From an uncultured Alphaproteobacteria bacterium (GTDB taxonomy: Bacteria; Pseudomonadota; Alphaproteobacteria; MPNO01; UBA2964), in NCBI GenBank assembly GCA_938048165.1, contig CALIBP010000035.1, forward strand, positions 1 to 51,568: 51,568 bases of DNA. The letters are read 5' to 3'. Position numbers and translations under genes: made by a program. Each line of letters opens with the position of its first letter. Position 1 is the first letter of the stretch. Below the pieces are notes generated by a model, which saw only the letters and a program-made list of their open reading frames with translations, was not told the origin of the DNA and ran no database searches. Positions 1 to 8,892 of the stretch are shown piece after piece.

Positions 1-1
1 G

Positions 2-718
2 GATTTGACACAGCAGCAGCAGATCGCTTTCAGTGAACATTACGGCGAAGTTGAGGTTCATCTTGCCAAGGATCATCTGCATCCCGAAACCGACAAGGTT
101 ATTCTGATTTCCAACAAGCAAGTCGATGGCCGTTATATCGGGGCAGTCTCGGCGGGAGATTACTGGCATTCTGACCTGTCCTGCCAGGCGCGGCCCAATC
201 TGGCGTCGTTTCTGCTGGCCAAAGAATTACCAGCAGAGGGCGGCGATACCGGGTTTTGCAACCAGTACAAGGCGCTTGAGACGCTTCCCGATGATTTGCG
301 GCGGAAGATAGAGGGGCGCAACGGCATCCATACGTTTAACCGAATGCGTAATCCACGTGTGAAAGTGCCGGAGATGCATAAAGGTGACGCCCAGATGCGC
401 TATGCCGACCGGGCACCACCGGATGGTATTCACCCGATTATTCGCACTCATCCCGAAACCGGTCGTAAGGCACTATATGTCTCGCATCGCTTTACGGTGG
501 GCATTGAAGATATGCCGGATGAGGAGTCGTGCCCCATCCTCGATGCAATCTTTGAACACCAGCTCAATGAAGACCTGATCTACCGCCACAAATGGCGGCT
601 TGGCGATATGATCATGTGGGATAATCGCTGTACCACACATCATGCCTATGGCGGTATTCCGGCAGGACAAATCCGCCATATGCACCGCACGTCGCTAATT
701 GGTGACGTACCGTTTTAA
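2..718 (+). CDS. TauD/TfdA family dioxygenase (5' end outside window)
   Basis: Fe(II)/2-oxoglutarate-dependent dioxygenase of the TauD/TfdA family, which hydroxylates small organic substrates in the cytosol while turning 2-oxoglutarate into succinate and CO2. The reading frame is open to the window edge and its first visible residues (DLTQQQQIAFSEHYG) match an internal part of the neighbouring paralogues, so roughly the first 45-50 residues are missing. The iron ligands are visible as WHSDLS and the later CTTHHA. The 2-oxoglutarate-binding arginine lies in RHMHRTS near the C-terminus. It ends with GDVPF, like the paralogue ending at 11428. Another paralogue follows on the same strand. The family call is safe; the substrate is unknown. 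Confidence 0.93.
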   Translation, partial: DLTQQQQIAFSEHYGEVEVHLAKDHLHPETDKVILISNKQVDGRYIGAVSAGDYWHSDLSCQARPNLASFLLAKELPAEGGDTGFCNQYKALETLPDDLRRKIEGRNGIHTFNRMRNPRVKVPEMHKGDAQMRYADRAPPDGIHPIIRTHPETGRKALYVSHRFTVGIEDMPDEESCPILDAIFEHQLNEDLIYRHKWRLGDMIMWDNRCTTHHAYGGIPAGQIRHMHRTSLIGDVPF

Positions 719-761
719 CAATGGCGTTGCCGAAATTTGGTCGTCCGTAATGTGTCTGACA

Positions 762-864
762 TGGACCCCGGATCAAGTCCGGGGTGATAATCGCGGTGCT
801 GGTAGGAATTTATAGTGCGTTGACGCCTCACCTTTCGTCACCCCGGACTTGCTCCGGGGTCCAG
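762..864. repeat. Palindromic repeat pair 1 (REP-like)
   Basis: Two palindromes face each other between two dioxygenase genes. The first has stem ACCCCGGA/TCCGGGGT around a TCAAG loop (765-785); the second has the same stem around CTTGC (840-860). With their flanks (TGGACC...GTGA and GTCACC...CCAG) they are inverted copies of one element separated by about 50 bases. The same element type recurs at 1794, 25287, 25720 and 26984. It may act as a transcript 3'-end or bidirectional terminator; no U-tract is present. Confidence 0.8.
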
Positions 865-914
865 AAACGTCTCTGGAGTGTCGGTATTATTGCCGTTAAA
901 GTTTCGGACGGAAT

Positions 915-1778
915 ATGAGAAAACAACAAATGCACATAACCCGTCTGTCTGATGCTCTTGGTGCTGAAGTTACTGGTGTCGATGTTAGTGACATTGATGA
1001 TGCCGAGTTTGCCGAAATTCATGCGGCCTTTCTCGACTATCAGCTATTGGTGTTTCGCGATCAGACGCTGGACCCGGAACCGCATATAGAATTTAGCGAG
1101 CGCTTTGGTCCCATTGAAACGCGCCCCGACCGGCCCTTTACCTTGCCGGGCTATCCAGAGGTCAGCGTGTTGTCTAACCGTATCGTTGATGGTGAACCGG
1201 TTGGGGTGATCAGTGCCGGAGACTTCTGGCACACCGACCTGTCCTTTGGCGAGATACCGTGTCGTGCGACATTTCTGCATGCGCTGGAAGTCGCGGAGGA
1301 GGGCGGCGATACCGAATGGTCCAACATCTATACCGCCTATGACACGCTGTCAGATGACATGAAGGAGCGGATCGCTGACCTGCGCTGCATTCATGTTTTT
1401 GACCGGCGGCGCAACCGGCGGGCCCAGGTTGATAAGCAGTTCGCTGACAAGGCCGACGAGGTCTATGGGGTTCCCGTTCAAGACGCAGTGCACCCGATGG
1501 TGCGGCATCATCCCGAAACCGGGCGTAAGTCGCTCTATATTTCACCGCGCTTTGTCGTTGGGATTGAGGGCATGGATGATGATGAGGCACAGCCATTGCT
1601 TGACGAATTATTCGCGCACCAAATCCGGCCTGAATTCCGCTATCGCCATAGATGGCGTCAGGGCGATTTACTGATGTGGGACAATCCCTGCCTGATTCAT
1701 ATCGGGCGCGGGAACATCAAACCGCCGGGTATTCGCCATATGCACCGCACCATGGTGTTGGGGGATCGACCGCATTAA
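915..1778 (+). CDS. TauD/TfdA family dioxygenase
   Basis: Full-length (287 aa) Fe(II)/2-oxoglutarate dioxygenase. The jelly-roll iron site is intact: H106-x-D108 in WHTDLS and the distal His262 in CLIHIG, with Arg278 of RHMHRT as the probable 2-oxoglutarate anchor. The start at 915 follows GGACGG at 906-911 closely; an ATG at 930 (MHITRLSDALG), which matches the paralogue starts better, is equally plausible. It is flanked on both sides by palindromic repeat pairs, so it may be transcribed alone. By eye it resembles the products at 2-718, 10577-11428 and 11441-12292. The substrate cannot be read from the sequence. Confidence 0.93.
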   Translation: MRKQQMHITRLSDALGAEVTGVDVSDIDDAEFAEIHAAFLDYQLLVFRDQTLDPEPHIEFSERFGPIETRPDRPFTLPGYPEVSVLSNRIVDGEPVGVISAGDFWHTDLSFGEIPCRATFLHALEVAEEGGDTEWSNIYTAYDTLSDDMKERIADLRCIHVFDRRRNRRAQVDKQFADKADEVYGVPVQDAVHPMVRHHPETGRKSLYISPRFVVGIEGMDDDEAQPLLDELFAHQIRPEFRYRHRWRQGDLLMWDNPCLIHIGRGNIKPPGIRHMHRTMVLGDRPH

Positions 1779-1793
1779 ACGCAGAAATTCTCC

Positions 1794-1871
1794 CTGGATA
1801 CCCGGATCAAGTCCGGCAATGACAGGTTCTTCTTTTTGTTCGTCATACCCGGACTTGATCCGGGTATCCAG
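1794..1871. repeat. Palindromic repeat pair 2 (REP-like), possible terminator
   Basis: An inverted pair: CTGGATACCCGGATCAAGTC onward (1794-1823) and its near-perfect reverse complement at 1842-1871. The spacer is 18 bases and includes TTCTTCTTTTTG. The two halves can fold on themselves or together into one long hairpin, so this could end transcription of the dioxygenase gene before the nitrile hydratase operon. Confidence 0.8.
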
Positions 1872-1973
1872 AGCGGTAGGGAACGAAATGGTGCCTTACA
1901 TGTCGGACCACTTGAACCTCCCCACCTGACTGTGCGAGCATCAATCTGACTCGGCAGCACAGGGAAATTTGAC

Positions 1974-2651
1974 ATGGCTAATAATGAAGATCGCGGACAC
2001 GAGCATTCGCATGACCATTCCCACGGTCATTCTCACGAACATGGCGAGATGTCCGAACTCTCGAATACGCAGCTGCGGGTTCGGTCTCTTGAGACTGTGC
2101 TGGCCGAGAAGGGCTATGTCGATTCCGCGGCGCTCGATGCCATCGTCGAAGCCTACGAGACCCGCATTGGGCCGCAGAACGGTGCGCGGGTTGTCGCCCG
2201 GGCTTGGGCAGATCCAGAATTTCGTGCGGCACTCCTCGAAGATGCGTCGACGGCAGTCAATACAATGGGCAATGTCAGTCCGGTTGGCAGCCATCTGATT
2301 GCAGTAGAGAACACCGCTGAACGGCATAACATGGTCGTTTGCACCTTGTGCTCCTGCTATCCGTGGGAAGTGCTGGGGCTGCCGCCGACCTGGTATAAAT
2401 CCGCCCCCTATCGCTCGCGGGCCGTGCTGGAGCCGCGCGCGGTATTATCTGAATTTGGTGTTTCTCTGCCGGAGGAGACTGAAGTTCGGGTGTGGGATTC
2501 AACGGCCGAGACACGCTATATCGTTATTCCGGAGCGACCCGAAGGAACCGAAGGCTGGAGTGAGGAGCAACTCGCGGCACTGGTCACGCGTAACTCGATG
2601 ATCGGCACGGGTCTGGCGCAACGCCCCGATGAGATCGCGGGGGATAGCTGA
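1974..2651 (+). CDS. nthA: Nitrile hydratase alpha subunit, cobalt type
   Basis: Alpha subunit of nitrile hydratase, which hydrates nitriles to amides in the cytosol. The metal-binding claw VCTLCSC is at residues 122-128 (Cys123, Cys126, Cys128). Thr in the third position is typical of the Co(III) rather than the Fe(III) enzymes. The claw is followed by the family signature around WYKSAPYRSR. Length (225 aa) is normal. The N-terminus holds eight alternating histidines (residues 9-23), a tail known in some proteobacterial homologues and perhaps used in cobalt handling. The stop overlaps the beta-subunit start by one base (TGATG), suggesting coupled translation. No amidase gene is present in the window. 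Confidence 0.96.
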   Translation: MANNEDRGHEHSHDHSHGHSHEHGEMSELSNTQLRVRSLETVLAEKGYVDSAALDAIVEAYETRIGPQNGARVVARAWADPEFRAALLEDASTAVNTMGNVSPVGSHLIAVENTAERHNMVVCTLCSCYPWEVLGLPPTWYKSAPYRSRAVLEPRAVLSEFGVSLPEETEVRVWDSTAETRYIVIPERPEGTEGWSEEQLAALVTRNSMIGTGLAQRPDEIAGDS

Positions 2652-3307
2652 TGTCCAACTCGATTCACGATATGGGCGGCATGCACGGGTTTGGTCCGGT
2701 GGAAGAGGAACCCAATGAGCCGGTCTTTCACACCAAATGGGAAAGCCGTGTTTACGCCATGAACCGCGCAATGGGGCCGCTGCGTCTGTGGACCATAGAT
2801 GAGGGGCGTGCCGCACAGGAAGCCCTGCACCCGGCAGTTTATGCCAATGCCAGCTATTACCAGCGCTGGCTTCTCGGGCTGGAGGCGCGCGCTTTGCAGC
2901 ATGGGCTGGTCACCAAGAATGAGCTCGCCGCCGGCAAGGCGCTTGAAGAAAATGATCGGCCCAACCGAATTTTCAAGGCAGAGGACGCTGCCAATCTTAC
3001 GCGCGCCAGTTTTGATCGTGAACCGCAGGGCGAACCTGTTTTCAAAGCCGGTGACAATGTGCGAACGCTTAATATCAACCCGCCGGGCCACACGCGCCTG
3101 CCACGCTACGCCCGCGATAAAATCGGCGAAGTCGAAGCGGTGCGTGGCTGTCATGTTTTTCCGGACTCCGTCGCGAACGGTAAAGGTGATGACCCGCAAT
3201 GGCTTTATACGGTCGTGTTTGATGGTCAAACGCTGTGGGGAGCTGACGCCGAGCCGGGTCTGAAGATCTCTATCGAGGCGTTTGAGCCCTATATCGAAGC
3301 GATATGA
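2651..3307 (+). CDS. nthB: Nitrile hydratase beta subunit
   Basis: Beta subunit (218 aa) that pairs with the alpha subunit to form the nitrile hydratase active site. It begins with the family-typical MSNSIHDMGGMHGFGP and has the helical N-terminal half with YYQRWLLGLEARAL. The SH3-like C-terminal domain contains the RLPRYARDKIGEV and WLYTVVFDGQTLWG segments. The start overlaps the alpha stop by one base and the end overlaps the accessory gene by four (ATGA), a standard coupled operon. Nothing looks truncated. Confidence 0.96.
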   Translation: MSNSIHDMGGMHGFGPVEEEPNEPVFHTKWESRVYAMNRAMGPLRLWTIDEGRAAQEALHPAVYANASYYQRWLLGLEARALQHGLVTKNELAAGKALEENDRPNRIFKAEDAANLTRASFDREPQGEPVFKAGDNVRTLNINPPGHTRLPRYARDKIGEVEAVRGCHVFPDSVANGKGDDPQWLYTVVFDGQTLWGADAEPGLKISIEAFEPYIEAI

Positions 3308-3687
3308 ACGAGCCCGATGCTGCGGCAGAGGCGCTTGATGCGCTGCCGGAAATTCCTCGAGATGATGACGGCCCTGTCTTTCGCGAGCCATGGGAGGCAC
3401 AGGCCTTTGCCATGACACTGCGGCTCTATCAGCAAGGCCTGTTCACCTGGCCAGAATGGGCAGAGACACTAACGGCAGAAATCAAGCGGGCGCAGGATGC
3501 CAGTGATCCCGATCATGGTGATACCTATTACCATCACTGGCTCAATGCGCTGGAGCGCTTGGTTGCAGAGAAGGGTGTCGCGGATGAGAGGGCACTCAAT
3601 CGATATCAATCTGCCTGGCGTCATGCTGCAGAGCGCACCCCCCACGGTGAACCCATTGAACTCGAGAAACGCGACTTCGCCGATTGA
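3304..3687 (+). CDS. Nitrile hydratase accessory protein (P14K-like activator)
   Basis: A 127-aa protein resembling the N-terminal half of the beta subunit (PVFREPWEAQAFAMTLRLYQ, YYHHWLNALERLV). This is the hallmark of the small activator that, in cobalt-type nitrile hydratases, delivers metal-loaded alpha subunit to the beta subunit by self-subunit swapping. It overlaps the beta gene by four bases. The alpha-beta-activator order is the usual one for cobalt-type enzymes and supports the cobalt assignment. Confidence 0.9.
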   Translation: MNEPDAAAEALDALPEIPRDDDGPVFREPWEAQAFAMTLRLYQQGLFTWPEWAETLTAEIKRAQDASDPDHGDTYYHHWLNALERLVAEKGVADERALNRYQSAWRHAAERTPHGEPIELEKRDFAD

Positions 3688-3760
3688 AGCGTCCGTAGTA
3701 GCGGCCAGCGCGTCATCGTTCTAAACTGATCATGAAAATGAATTTATAGGGAGAGATATC

Positions 3761-4345
3761 ATGACCGCGGATAGCGACATGCTCGATGCGATATTTCGCG
3801 AGGGCCGCACCTATGATGCGTTTCTCGATAAGCCCGTGCCAGAATCCTTGCTGCAGGAGGCTTATGACCTGGCAAAAATGGCGCCGACCAGCGCCAACTG
3901 CCAGCCGATGCGGATTTTGTTTCTGACATCGCGTGAAGCCAAGGAACAGCTTGCGCCAATGCTGTCTTCGACCAATAGGGACAAGACGGTGGCCGCTCCA
4001 GCGGTGGCGATTATCGCGCATGACCTGGCTTTTTACGACAATTTGCCAAAGCTCTATCGTATTCCCGGGGCCGAGAAATGGTTCATGGGTCAGGATGGGC
4101 TGATCGAGGAAACCGCGTTCCGCAACGGAGCCCTGCAGGGGGCGTATTTCATGTTGGCGGCGCGCGCCCTTGGACTCGGTGTCGGGCCGATGTCTGGTTT
4201 TGACAACGCGGCGGTCGACGAGGCGTTCCTTGCCGATACGAGCTGGCGGTCGAATTTTATCTGTAATCTCGGTTTTGGTGACGACAGCAAGGTCCCGGCG
4301 CGGGATGGTCGGCTCGATTTTGCTGAAGCCTGCAAGGTGGTCTGA
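3761..4345 (+). CDS. rutE: RutE-like malonic semialdehyde reductase / nitroreductase-family protein
   Basis: A 194-aa flavin-dependent nitroreductase-family protein that follows the Escherichia coli RutE pattern closely: a PTSANCQP segment near residues 42-49, EETAFRN, the helix with AARALGLGVGPMSGFD, and a C-terminal LDFAEAC. RutE takes part in uracil breakdown, reducing a toxic 3-carbon aldehyde. A GGGAGAG ribosome-binding site precedes the ATG. The next gene is a RutA-like monooxygenase five bases downstream, so the two are probably one unit. The other Rut proteins (RutB, C, D, F, G) are not present, so the role may be general nitrogen-compound catabolism rather than the full Rut pathway. 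Confidence 0.85.
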   Translation: MTADSDMLDAIFREGRTYDAFLDKPVPESLLQEAYDLAKMAPTSANCQPMRILFLTSREAKEQLAPMLSSTNRDKTVAAPAVAIIAHDLAFYDNLPKLYRIPGAEKWFMGQDGLIEETAFRNGALQGAYFMLAARALGLGVGPMSGFDNAAVDEAFLADTSWRSNFICNLGFGDDSKVPARDGRLDFAEACKVV

Positions 4346-4350
4346 GTTCG

Positions 4351-5472
4351 ATGGATGGTGCTCTAACGCCGGAAAAGGCGGTCCGCAGTTTTGATCAGCA
4401 CAAGCTCAAGCTCGGGTTGTTCGGGCTCAACTGTTCTGGCGGTCTTTCCGCAACATTGGTACCGGAACGCTGGGAGGGAACCTGGCAGGAAAATCTGGCG
4501 ATTGCGCAGATGGCCGATGAGGCGGGGCTCGATTTTCTGCTGCCGCTGGGCCGCTGGAAAGGTTATGGCGGCGAGACTGATCATAATGGTGGCAGTCTGG
4601 AAACACTGACCTGGGCGTCCGGTATTCTCGCGGCAACCAAAAAAATTATGGCGTTTGGCACGGTGCATGTGCCGCTATTCAATCCGATTGTTGCGGCAAA
4701 GCAGATGGTGACCGCCGACCAGATTGGTGGTGGACGCTTTGGGTTGAATATCGTCTGTGGCTGGAACCTCAACGAGTTTAATATGGCCGGGGTCGAGCTT
4801 AATGCCCATGAAGCGCGTTATGAACAGGGGCAGGAATGGGTCGATATTGTCACCAGGGCCTGGATGTCTGATGAGCCGTTTGATTATGACGGCACGCATT
4901 ATTCAGTCAAAGGCGCGTTGATGAAGCCGAAACCGGTTTCCGGTGATCGGCCGCTGGTGGTGAGCGCGGGCAATTCTGATCGCGGACGCGAATTTGCGGC
5001 GCGCAATTCCGACATGATGTTCACCGGCATCCGTGTTGATGTGGATGAGATCAGCGACGATATCGCGCCGTTAAAGGCACAGGCGAAATCCTATGGCCGT
5101 GAAATCGGCATCTTCACCAACTGCTATGTGGTGTGTCGTCCGACCCGGAAAGAAGCCGAGGATTATCACGATTATTATGCGCTGGAGATGGCAGATCACG
5201 GCGCGGTCGATAATCTGATTGCCGGGCGTAGTGCACGAGGCCGGTTCGATGAACTGCCGGAAGCTATGCTGCGTAATTTGAAACAGCGCGCAGGGGGTGG
5301 TAACGGCGCTTATCCAATTGTTGGTGACGCCGATGATGTAGCGTCGTTGCTGATTAAACTGAACGCTGCCGGTATCGACGCCTTTGCCATGGGCATGGCG
5401 AACTATCTCGAGCATTTCCCGTTTTTCCGCGACGAGGTCTTGCCGCGCCTGGAAGAGGCTGGCGTTCGTTAG
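4351..5472 (+). CDS. RutA-like LLM-class flavin-dependent monooxygenase
   Basis: A 373-aa TIM-barrel flavoprotein of the bacterial luciferase-like (LLM) class. Visible family segments include the early NLAIAQMADEAGLDFLLPL, GGRFGLNIVCGWN, the phosphate-binding LVVSAGNSDRGREFAARNSD, and the C-terminal FRDEVLPRLEEAG. The GRWKGYGG and VCGWNLNEF motifs resemble RutA and sulfone-type monooxygenases. Such enzymes use reduced FMN supplied by a partner reductase, and the upstream RutE-like protein might be linked to that. The order rutE-rutA differs from the classical rut operon, so pyrimidine as the substrate is unproven. It is convergent with the aas gene, three bases apart. Confidence 0.85.
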   Translation: MDGALTPEKAVRSFDQHKLKLGLFGLNCSGGLSATLVPERWEGTWQENLAIAQMADEAGLDFLLPLGRWKGYGGETDHNGGSLETLTWASGILAATKKIMAFGTVHVPLFNPIVAAKQMVTADQIGGGRFGLNIVCGWNLNEFNMAGVELNAHEARYEQGQEWVDIVTRAWMSDEPFDYDGTHYSVKGALMKPKPVSGDRPLVVSAGNSDRGREFAARNSDMMFTGIRVDVDEISDDIAPLKAQAKSYGREIGIFTNCYVVCRPTRKEAEDYHDYYALEMADHGAVDNLIAGRSARGRFDELPEAMLRNLKQRAGGGNGAYPIVGDADDVASLLIKLNAAGIDAFAMGMANYLEHFPFFRDEVLPRLEEAGVR

Positions 5473-5475
5473 CGT

Positions 5476-8400
5476 TTATACGTCAATCATTTCCTGTATA
5501 GCCGGATAATCCAGCTTGCCGGTGCCGAGTAATGGCAGTTCATCGACGATTTGGACGGTGCGCGGGATCATGATCTCGGCAACACCTTCTGTCTTGGCAT
5601 AATCGAGCATTTGCGCGCGGTCGGCGCCTTTCATATCGGTGAGCAAAATGATCTGCTCGCCTTTCTTGTCATCGGGAATGCTGACAGCGGCATGCATCTG
5701 GCCAGGCCAGATCGCGCTGGCATAGCCTTCCACAGCTGTGAGGGAGACCATCTCGCCGGCAATCTTGGCAAAGCGTTTCGCGCGGCCGAGGATGGAGACA
5801 TAGCCATTGCGATCAATGTTGACGATATCGCCAGTGTCATAGGTCTTGTCTTCCGGCGGTTCCAGAACACCCGGATTGTCGGCTTTGAGATAGCCGAGCA
5901 TGATGTTGGGGCCGGAGACCAACAGCTTGCCGCCTTGTTCAATGCCCGGCACTGGCTCGATGCTGTGGGTGATATTGGGGAGCAGGCGGCCAACCGTTCC
6001 TGCCTTGTAATGCATGGGTGTATTGACCGCGAGAACCGGTGCGGTTTCAGTCGCGCCATAACCTTCCATAATCCGCAGCCCGAATTTGTCAGCCCATTGC
6101 GCTCTTGTGTCATCACGGACTTTCTCAGCGCCGGCAAAGACATAGCGCAGGCTGTAAAAGTCATAAGGATGCGCCGCCTTGCCGTAACCGCCGAGGAACG
6201 TGTCGGTCCCAAACAGGATGGTTGCATCGGTGTCATATACGAGTGCCGGCACGATGCGGTAGTGCAGCGGTGAGGGGTAGAGAAAGGTCTTCAACCCGGA
6301 CAGGATTGGCAGCAGCGTGCCACCCGTGAGACCGAAAGAGTGGAACATTGGCAAGGCATTAAACACGATATCTCGGGGGTTGAAATCAACCTTGGTGGCG
6401 AGCTGATAGCGATTAGCCATTAGGTTCTCATGGCTGAGGACGACGCCTTTTGGTGTGCCCTCCGAACCGCTGGTGAAAAGAATGGCGGCGGGGTCCGTTG
6501 CTAACACTTTGCTGGCTCTAACGCGCAGGCTGGGGAATTGCTTCTGGATCAGCCCGGTGATTTTATCGCTGAACGAAATCTCCTCTCGGACATCTTCGAG
6601 ATAGACCAGCTCTGCCTTTTGAGAGAGTGCTGCGGCCACATCGTCGAGTTCCGCCAGTTTGATGAATTTACGAGATGTCAGAACGGTTTTGACCTGTGCG
6701 GTCTCCAGTGCCGACAGCATGTTCTTGATGCCGGTTGAGAAGTTGAGCATCGCCGGGGTACGACCATACGCCTGCAGGGCGAAGAAGGTCACCGCACCAC
6801 CAAGAGAGTTCGGCAATAGAACACCCACCGGCTTGTCTTTGGTTGTGTCTTTTGCAATGCGCCGCCCGAGGACGAGCGAAGAGAGCAGCAGCCGGTTATA
6901 GGAAAGGGGATTGCGGTCGGTGTCTTCGACGATCAGATGTTTGCCGCCTTGGATTTTGCGTGCTTCCACCAGCCCTTCGAACAGGCTGCGTCGATAGTCA
7001 CAAGTCTCAAATATCAGATCGCTCATCACGTCATACAGGCGTTCCCCAGTGATCTGTCGGCGTTCGCGGCCACTGAGGTCTTCCGGCAGTTCAAATTTGC
7101 GCGGAGCCAGCAGGGTGACGGTGATTTTGGGAAACAGCCGCAGTCGGATCTTGCCACGCAGTCGCGAGAAGGGTGTGAACTGAGCACCGTCGATCCTGAC
7201 CGGCACCAGCATCGCATCCGCCTTGTCGGCGACCATGCCCGGACCTTCATAGATCTTCATCAACGCGCCAGTGACCGTAATGCGGCCTTCCGGGAAAATC
7301 ACACAATGGCGATCTTCTTTGACGGCCTTGATCAACGCTTTCATCGACATTGAATTGGTAGGGTCGACGGAAAACGCATCGACCAGCGCCAGAAACGGTT
7401 TTACCCACCATTGTTGGGAGATGTGAGTGTTAACGGCAAATATTGGTTTAACTGGCAGGAAGGCCGCGAGTAGCAGTGGGTCGAGCAGGGAGACATGGTT
7501 GACGACGATTACCGCGTGCTTTCCGGCCTGGCTGTAATGTTCGAGGCCCTTGACCTCGACGCGGTAAATGATCTTCAAAATAGTCGCGAGGATCAACTTG
7601 ATGAGCTGATAGGGCAGGAGCCGTGTAATGTAGAGCGCGACGAACCCGTTGGCGATGGCTAGTGCGAAGAATACCTGCGGGATTGTCCAGTCGGCAGCGA
7701 GCATCAGTGTCGCGATAATTGCGCCGACGACCATAAACAGGGCGTTCAGGATATTGTTGGCCGCGATGGTTCGCGACCGTGTTGCCGGGTCGCTGTCATT
7801 TTGGAGGATGGCATAGAGCGGCACAGTATAAAGCCCGCCGCAGACGGCGATGGCCGTCAGGTCGAACAGGATACGCCAGTTAGCCGGGCTCTCCATAAAA
7901 TCAGCCGCAGTGATCAATCCACTTGTCGGTGCGTGGAGACCGCGTGATGCAAAATACAGATCGAGGGTAAAGACCGTTAAAGCGAGTGCACTCAAGGGAA
8001 CATATTTGGCGGAAACCTCGCCTTTGAGTAGCCGGGCACACCAGTAAGATCCGATCCCAATTCCGAGCGAAAATGTCACCATGAAAAGGGTGACGACGCT
8101 GGCATCACCGCCGAGTAGGATTTTGGAGAAGTTTGGAAATTGTGACAGGAAGGTCGCACCAACCAGCCAAAACCACGAAATACCCATGATCGAGAGAAAA
8201 ACCGAGCGGGTTTCCCGAGCGCGGGCGACCATGCGCCAGGTTTCCTGAAAGATATTCGCGTTTATTTTCAGTTCAGGATCGGCAGCAGCGGCGACCGGGA
8301 TCGAACGGCTTGCCAACCAGCCCAGTAAAGCGACTGCGAGCAGGGTTGCTGACACAATGGTGATACCCTGGTTCGCAACAATCAACAGGCCACCAGCAAT

Positions 8401-8886
8401 GGTTCCGATAAGGATGGCAAGGAAGGTCCCGCCTTCGATCAGCGCATTGCCGCCGATCAACTCGTTTTCCGCCAAATGGCTCGGCAGAATACCGTATTTC
8501 AGCGGCCCAAAAAACGCGGACTGGGTGCCCATCATGAATAGAACAACGATCAGGAAGTAGGTGTTCGACAGGTAAAACCCGGCGACGGCAATTCCCATTA
8601 TAAGAATTTCGGCGATTTTGATGCGCCGGATTGCGGTTGACTTCTCAAACTTGTCGGCCATCTGACCGGCGGTGGCGGAGAACAGAAAGAACGGCAGAAT
8701 GAAAATTCCCGCCGCCATAGTGACGAGGATTTGTGGGCTAATATCAGACGATTGCAACAACCCGAATGTGATCATGACAATAAGCGCCTGCTTCATCAGA
8801 TTGTCATTCATCGCCCCCAGAAACTGGGTAATAAACAGCGGCAGGAACCGTCTGCTCTTGAGCAGGTTCGAGGAGGATTCGGTCAT
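5476..8886 (-). CDS. aas: Trifunctional MFS transporter / acyltransferase / acyl-ACP synthetase (Aas)
   Basis: A 1136-aa inner-membrane fusion. Residues about 1-430 form an LplT-like MFS lysophospholipid flippase with many hydrophobic helices. Residues about 440-630 are a PlsC-type 1-acyltransferase with the HX4D motif at His464-Asp469 and FPEGR at 531-535. From about 650 to the end is an AMP-forming acyl-ACP/CoA synthetase with the phosphate loop FTSGSEGTPKG near 804-814 and a GYGATE motif. Together these parts import lysophospholipid and reacylate it. The length matches known trifunctional Aas proteins. It starts six bases after the methyltransferase gene, apparently the last gene of a three-gene operon. 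Confidence 0.95.
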   Translation of the reverse strand: MTESSSNLLKSRRFLPLFITQFLGAMNDNLMKQALIVMITFGLLQSSDISPQILVTMAAGIFILPFFLFSATAGQMADKFEKSTAIRRIKIAEILIMGIAVAGFYLSNTYFLIVVLFMMGTQSAFFGPLKYGILPSHLAENELIGGNALIEGGTFLAILIGTIAGGLLIVANQGITIVSATLLAVALLGWLASRSIPVAAAADPELKINANIFQETWRMVARARETRSVFLSIMGISWFWLVGATFLSQFPNFSKILLGGDASVVTLFMVTFSLGIGIGSYWCARLLKGEVSAKYVPLSALALTVFTLDLYFASRGLHAPTSGLITAADFMESPANWRILFDLTAIAVCGGLYTVPLYAILQNDSDPATRSRTIAANNILNALFMVVGAIIATLMLAADWTIPQVFFALAIANGFVALYITRLLPYQLIKLILATILKIIYRVEVKGLEHYSQAGKHAVIVVNHVSLLDPLLLAAFLPVKPIFAVNTHISQQWWVKPFLALVDAFSVDPTNSMSMKALIKAVKEDRHCVIFPEGRITVTGALMKIYEGPGMVADKADAMLVPVRIDGAQFTPFSRLRGKIRLRLFPKITVTLLAPRKFELPEDLSGRERRQITGERLYDVMSDLIFETCDYRRSLFEGLVEARKIQGGKHLIVEDTDRNPLSYNRLLLSSLVLGRRIAKDTTKDKPVGVLLPNSLGGAVTFFALQAYGRTPAMLNFSTGIKNMLSALETAQVKTVLTSRKFIKLAELDDVAAALSQKAELVYLEDVREEISFSDKITGLIQKQFPSLRVRASKVLATDPAAILFTSGSEGTPKGVVLSHENLMANRYQLATKVDFNPRDIVFNALPMFHSFGLTGGTLLPILSGLKTFLYPSPLHYRIVPALVYDTDATILFGTDTFLGGYGKAAHPYDFYSLRYVFAGAEKVRDDTRAQWADKFGLRIMEGYGATETAPVLAVNTPMHYKAGTVGRLLPNITHSIEPVPGIEQGGKLLVSGPNIMLGYLKADNPGVLEPPEDKTYDTGDIVNIDRNGYVSILGRAKRFAKIAGEMVSLTAVEGYASAIWPGQMHAAVSIPDDKKGEQIILLTDMKGADRAQMLDYAKTEGVAEIMIPRTVQIVDELPLLGTGKLDYPAIQEMIDV

Positions 8887-8892
8887 CTTACG

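Noticed and set aside
2516-3418. 300-aa minus-strand frame over the nitrile hydratase genes
   Set aside because: It lies wholly opposite the well-supported alpha, beta and accessory genes, which match their families along the whole length, and the frame shows no family motif.
5551-6273. 240-aa plus-strand frame inside the aas gene
   Set aside because: It is antisense to the acyl-ACP synthetase domain, which is intact and better supported.
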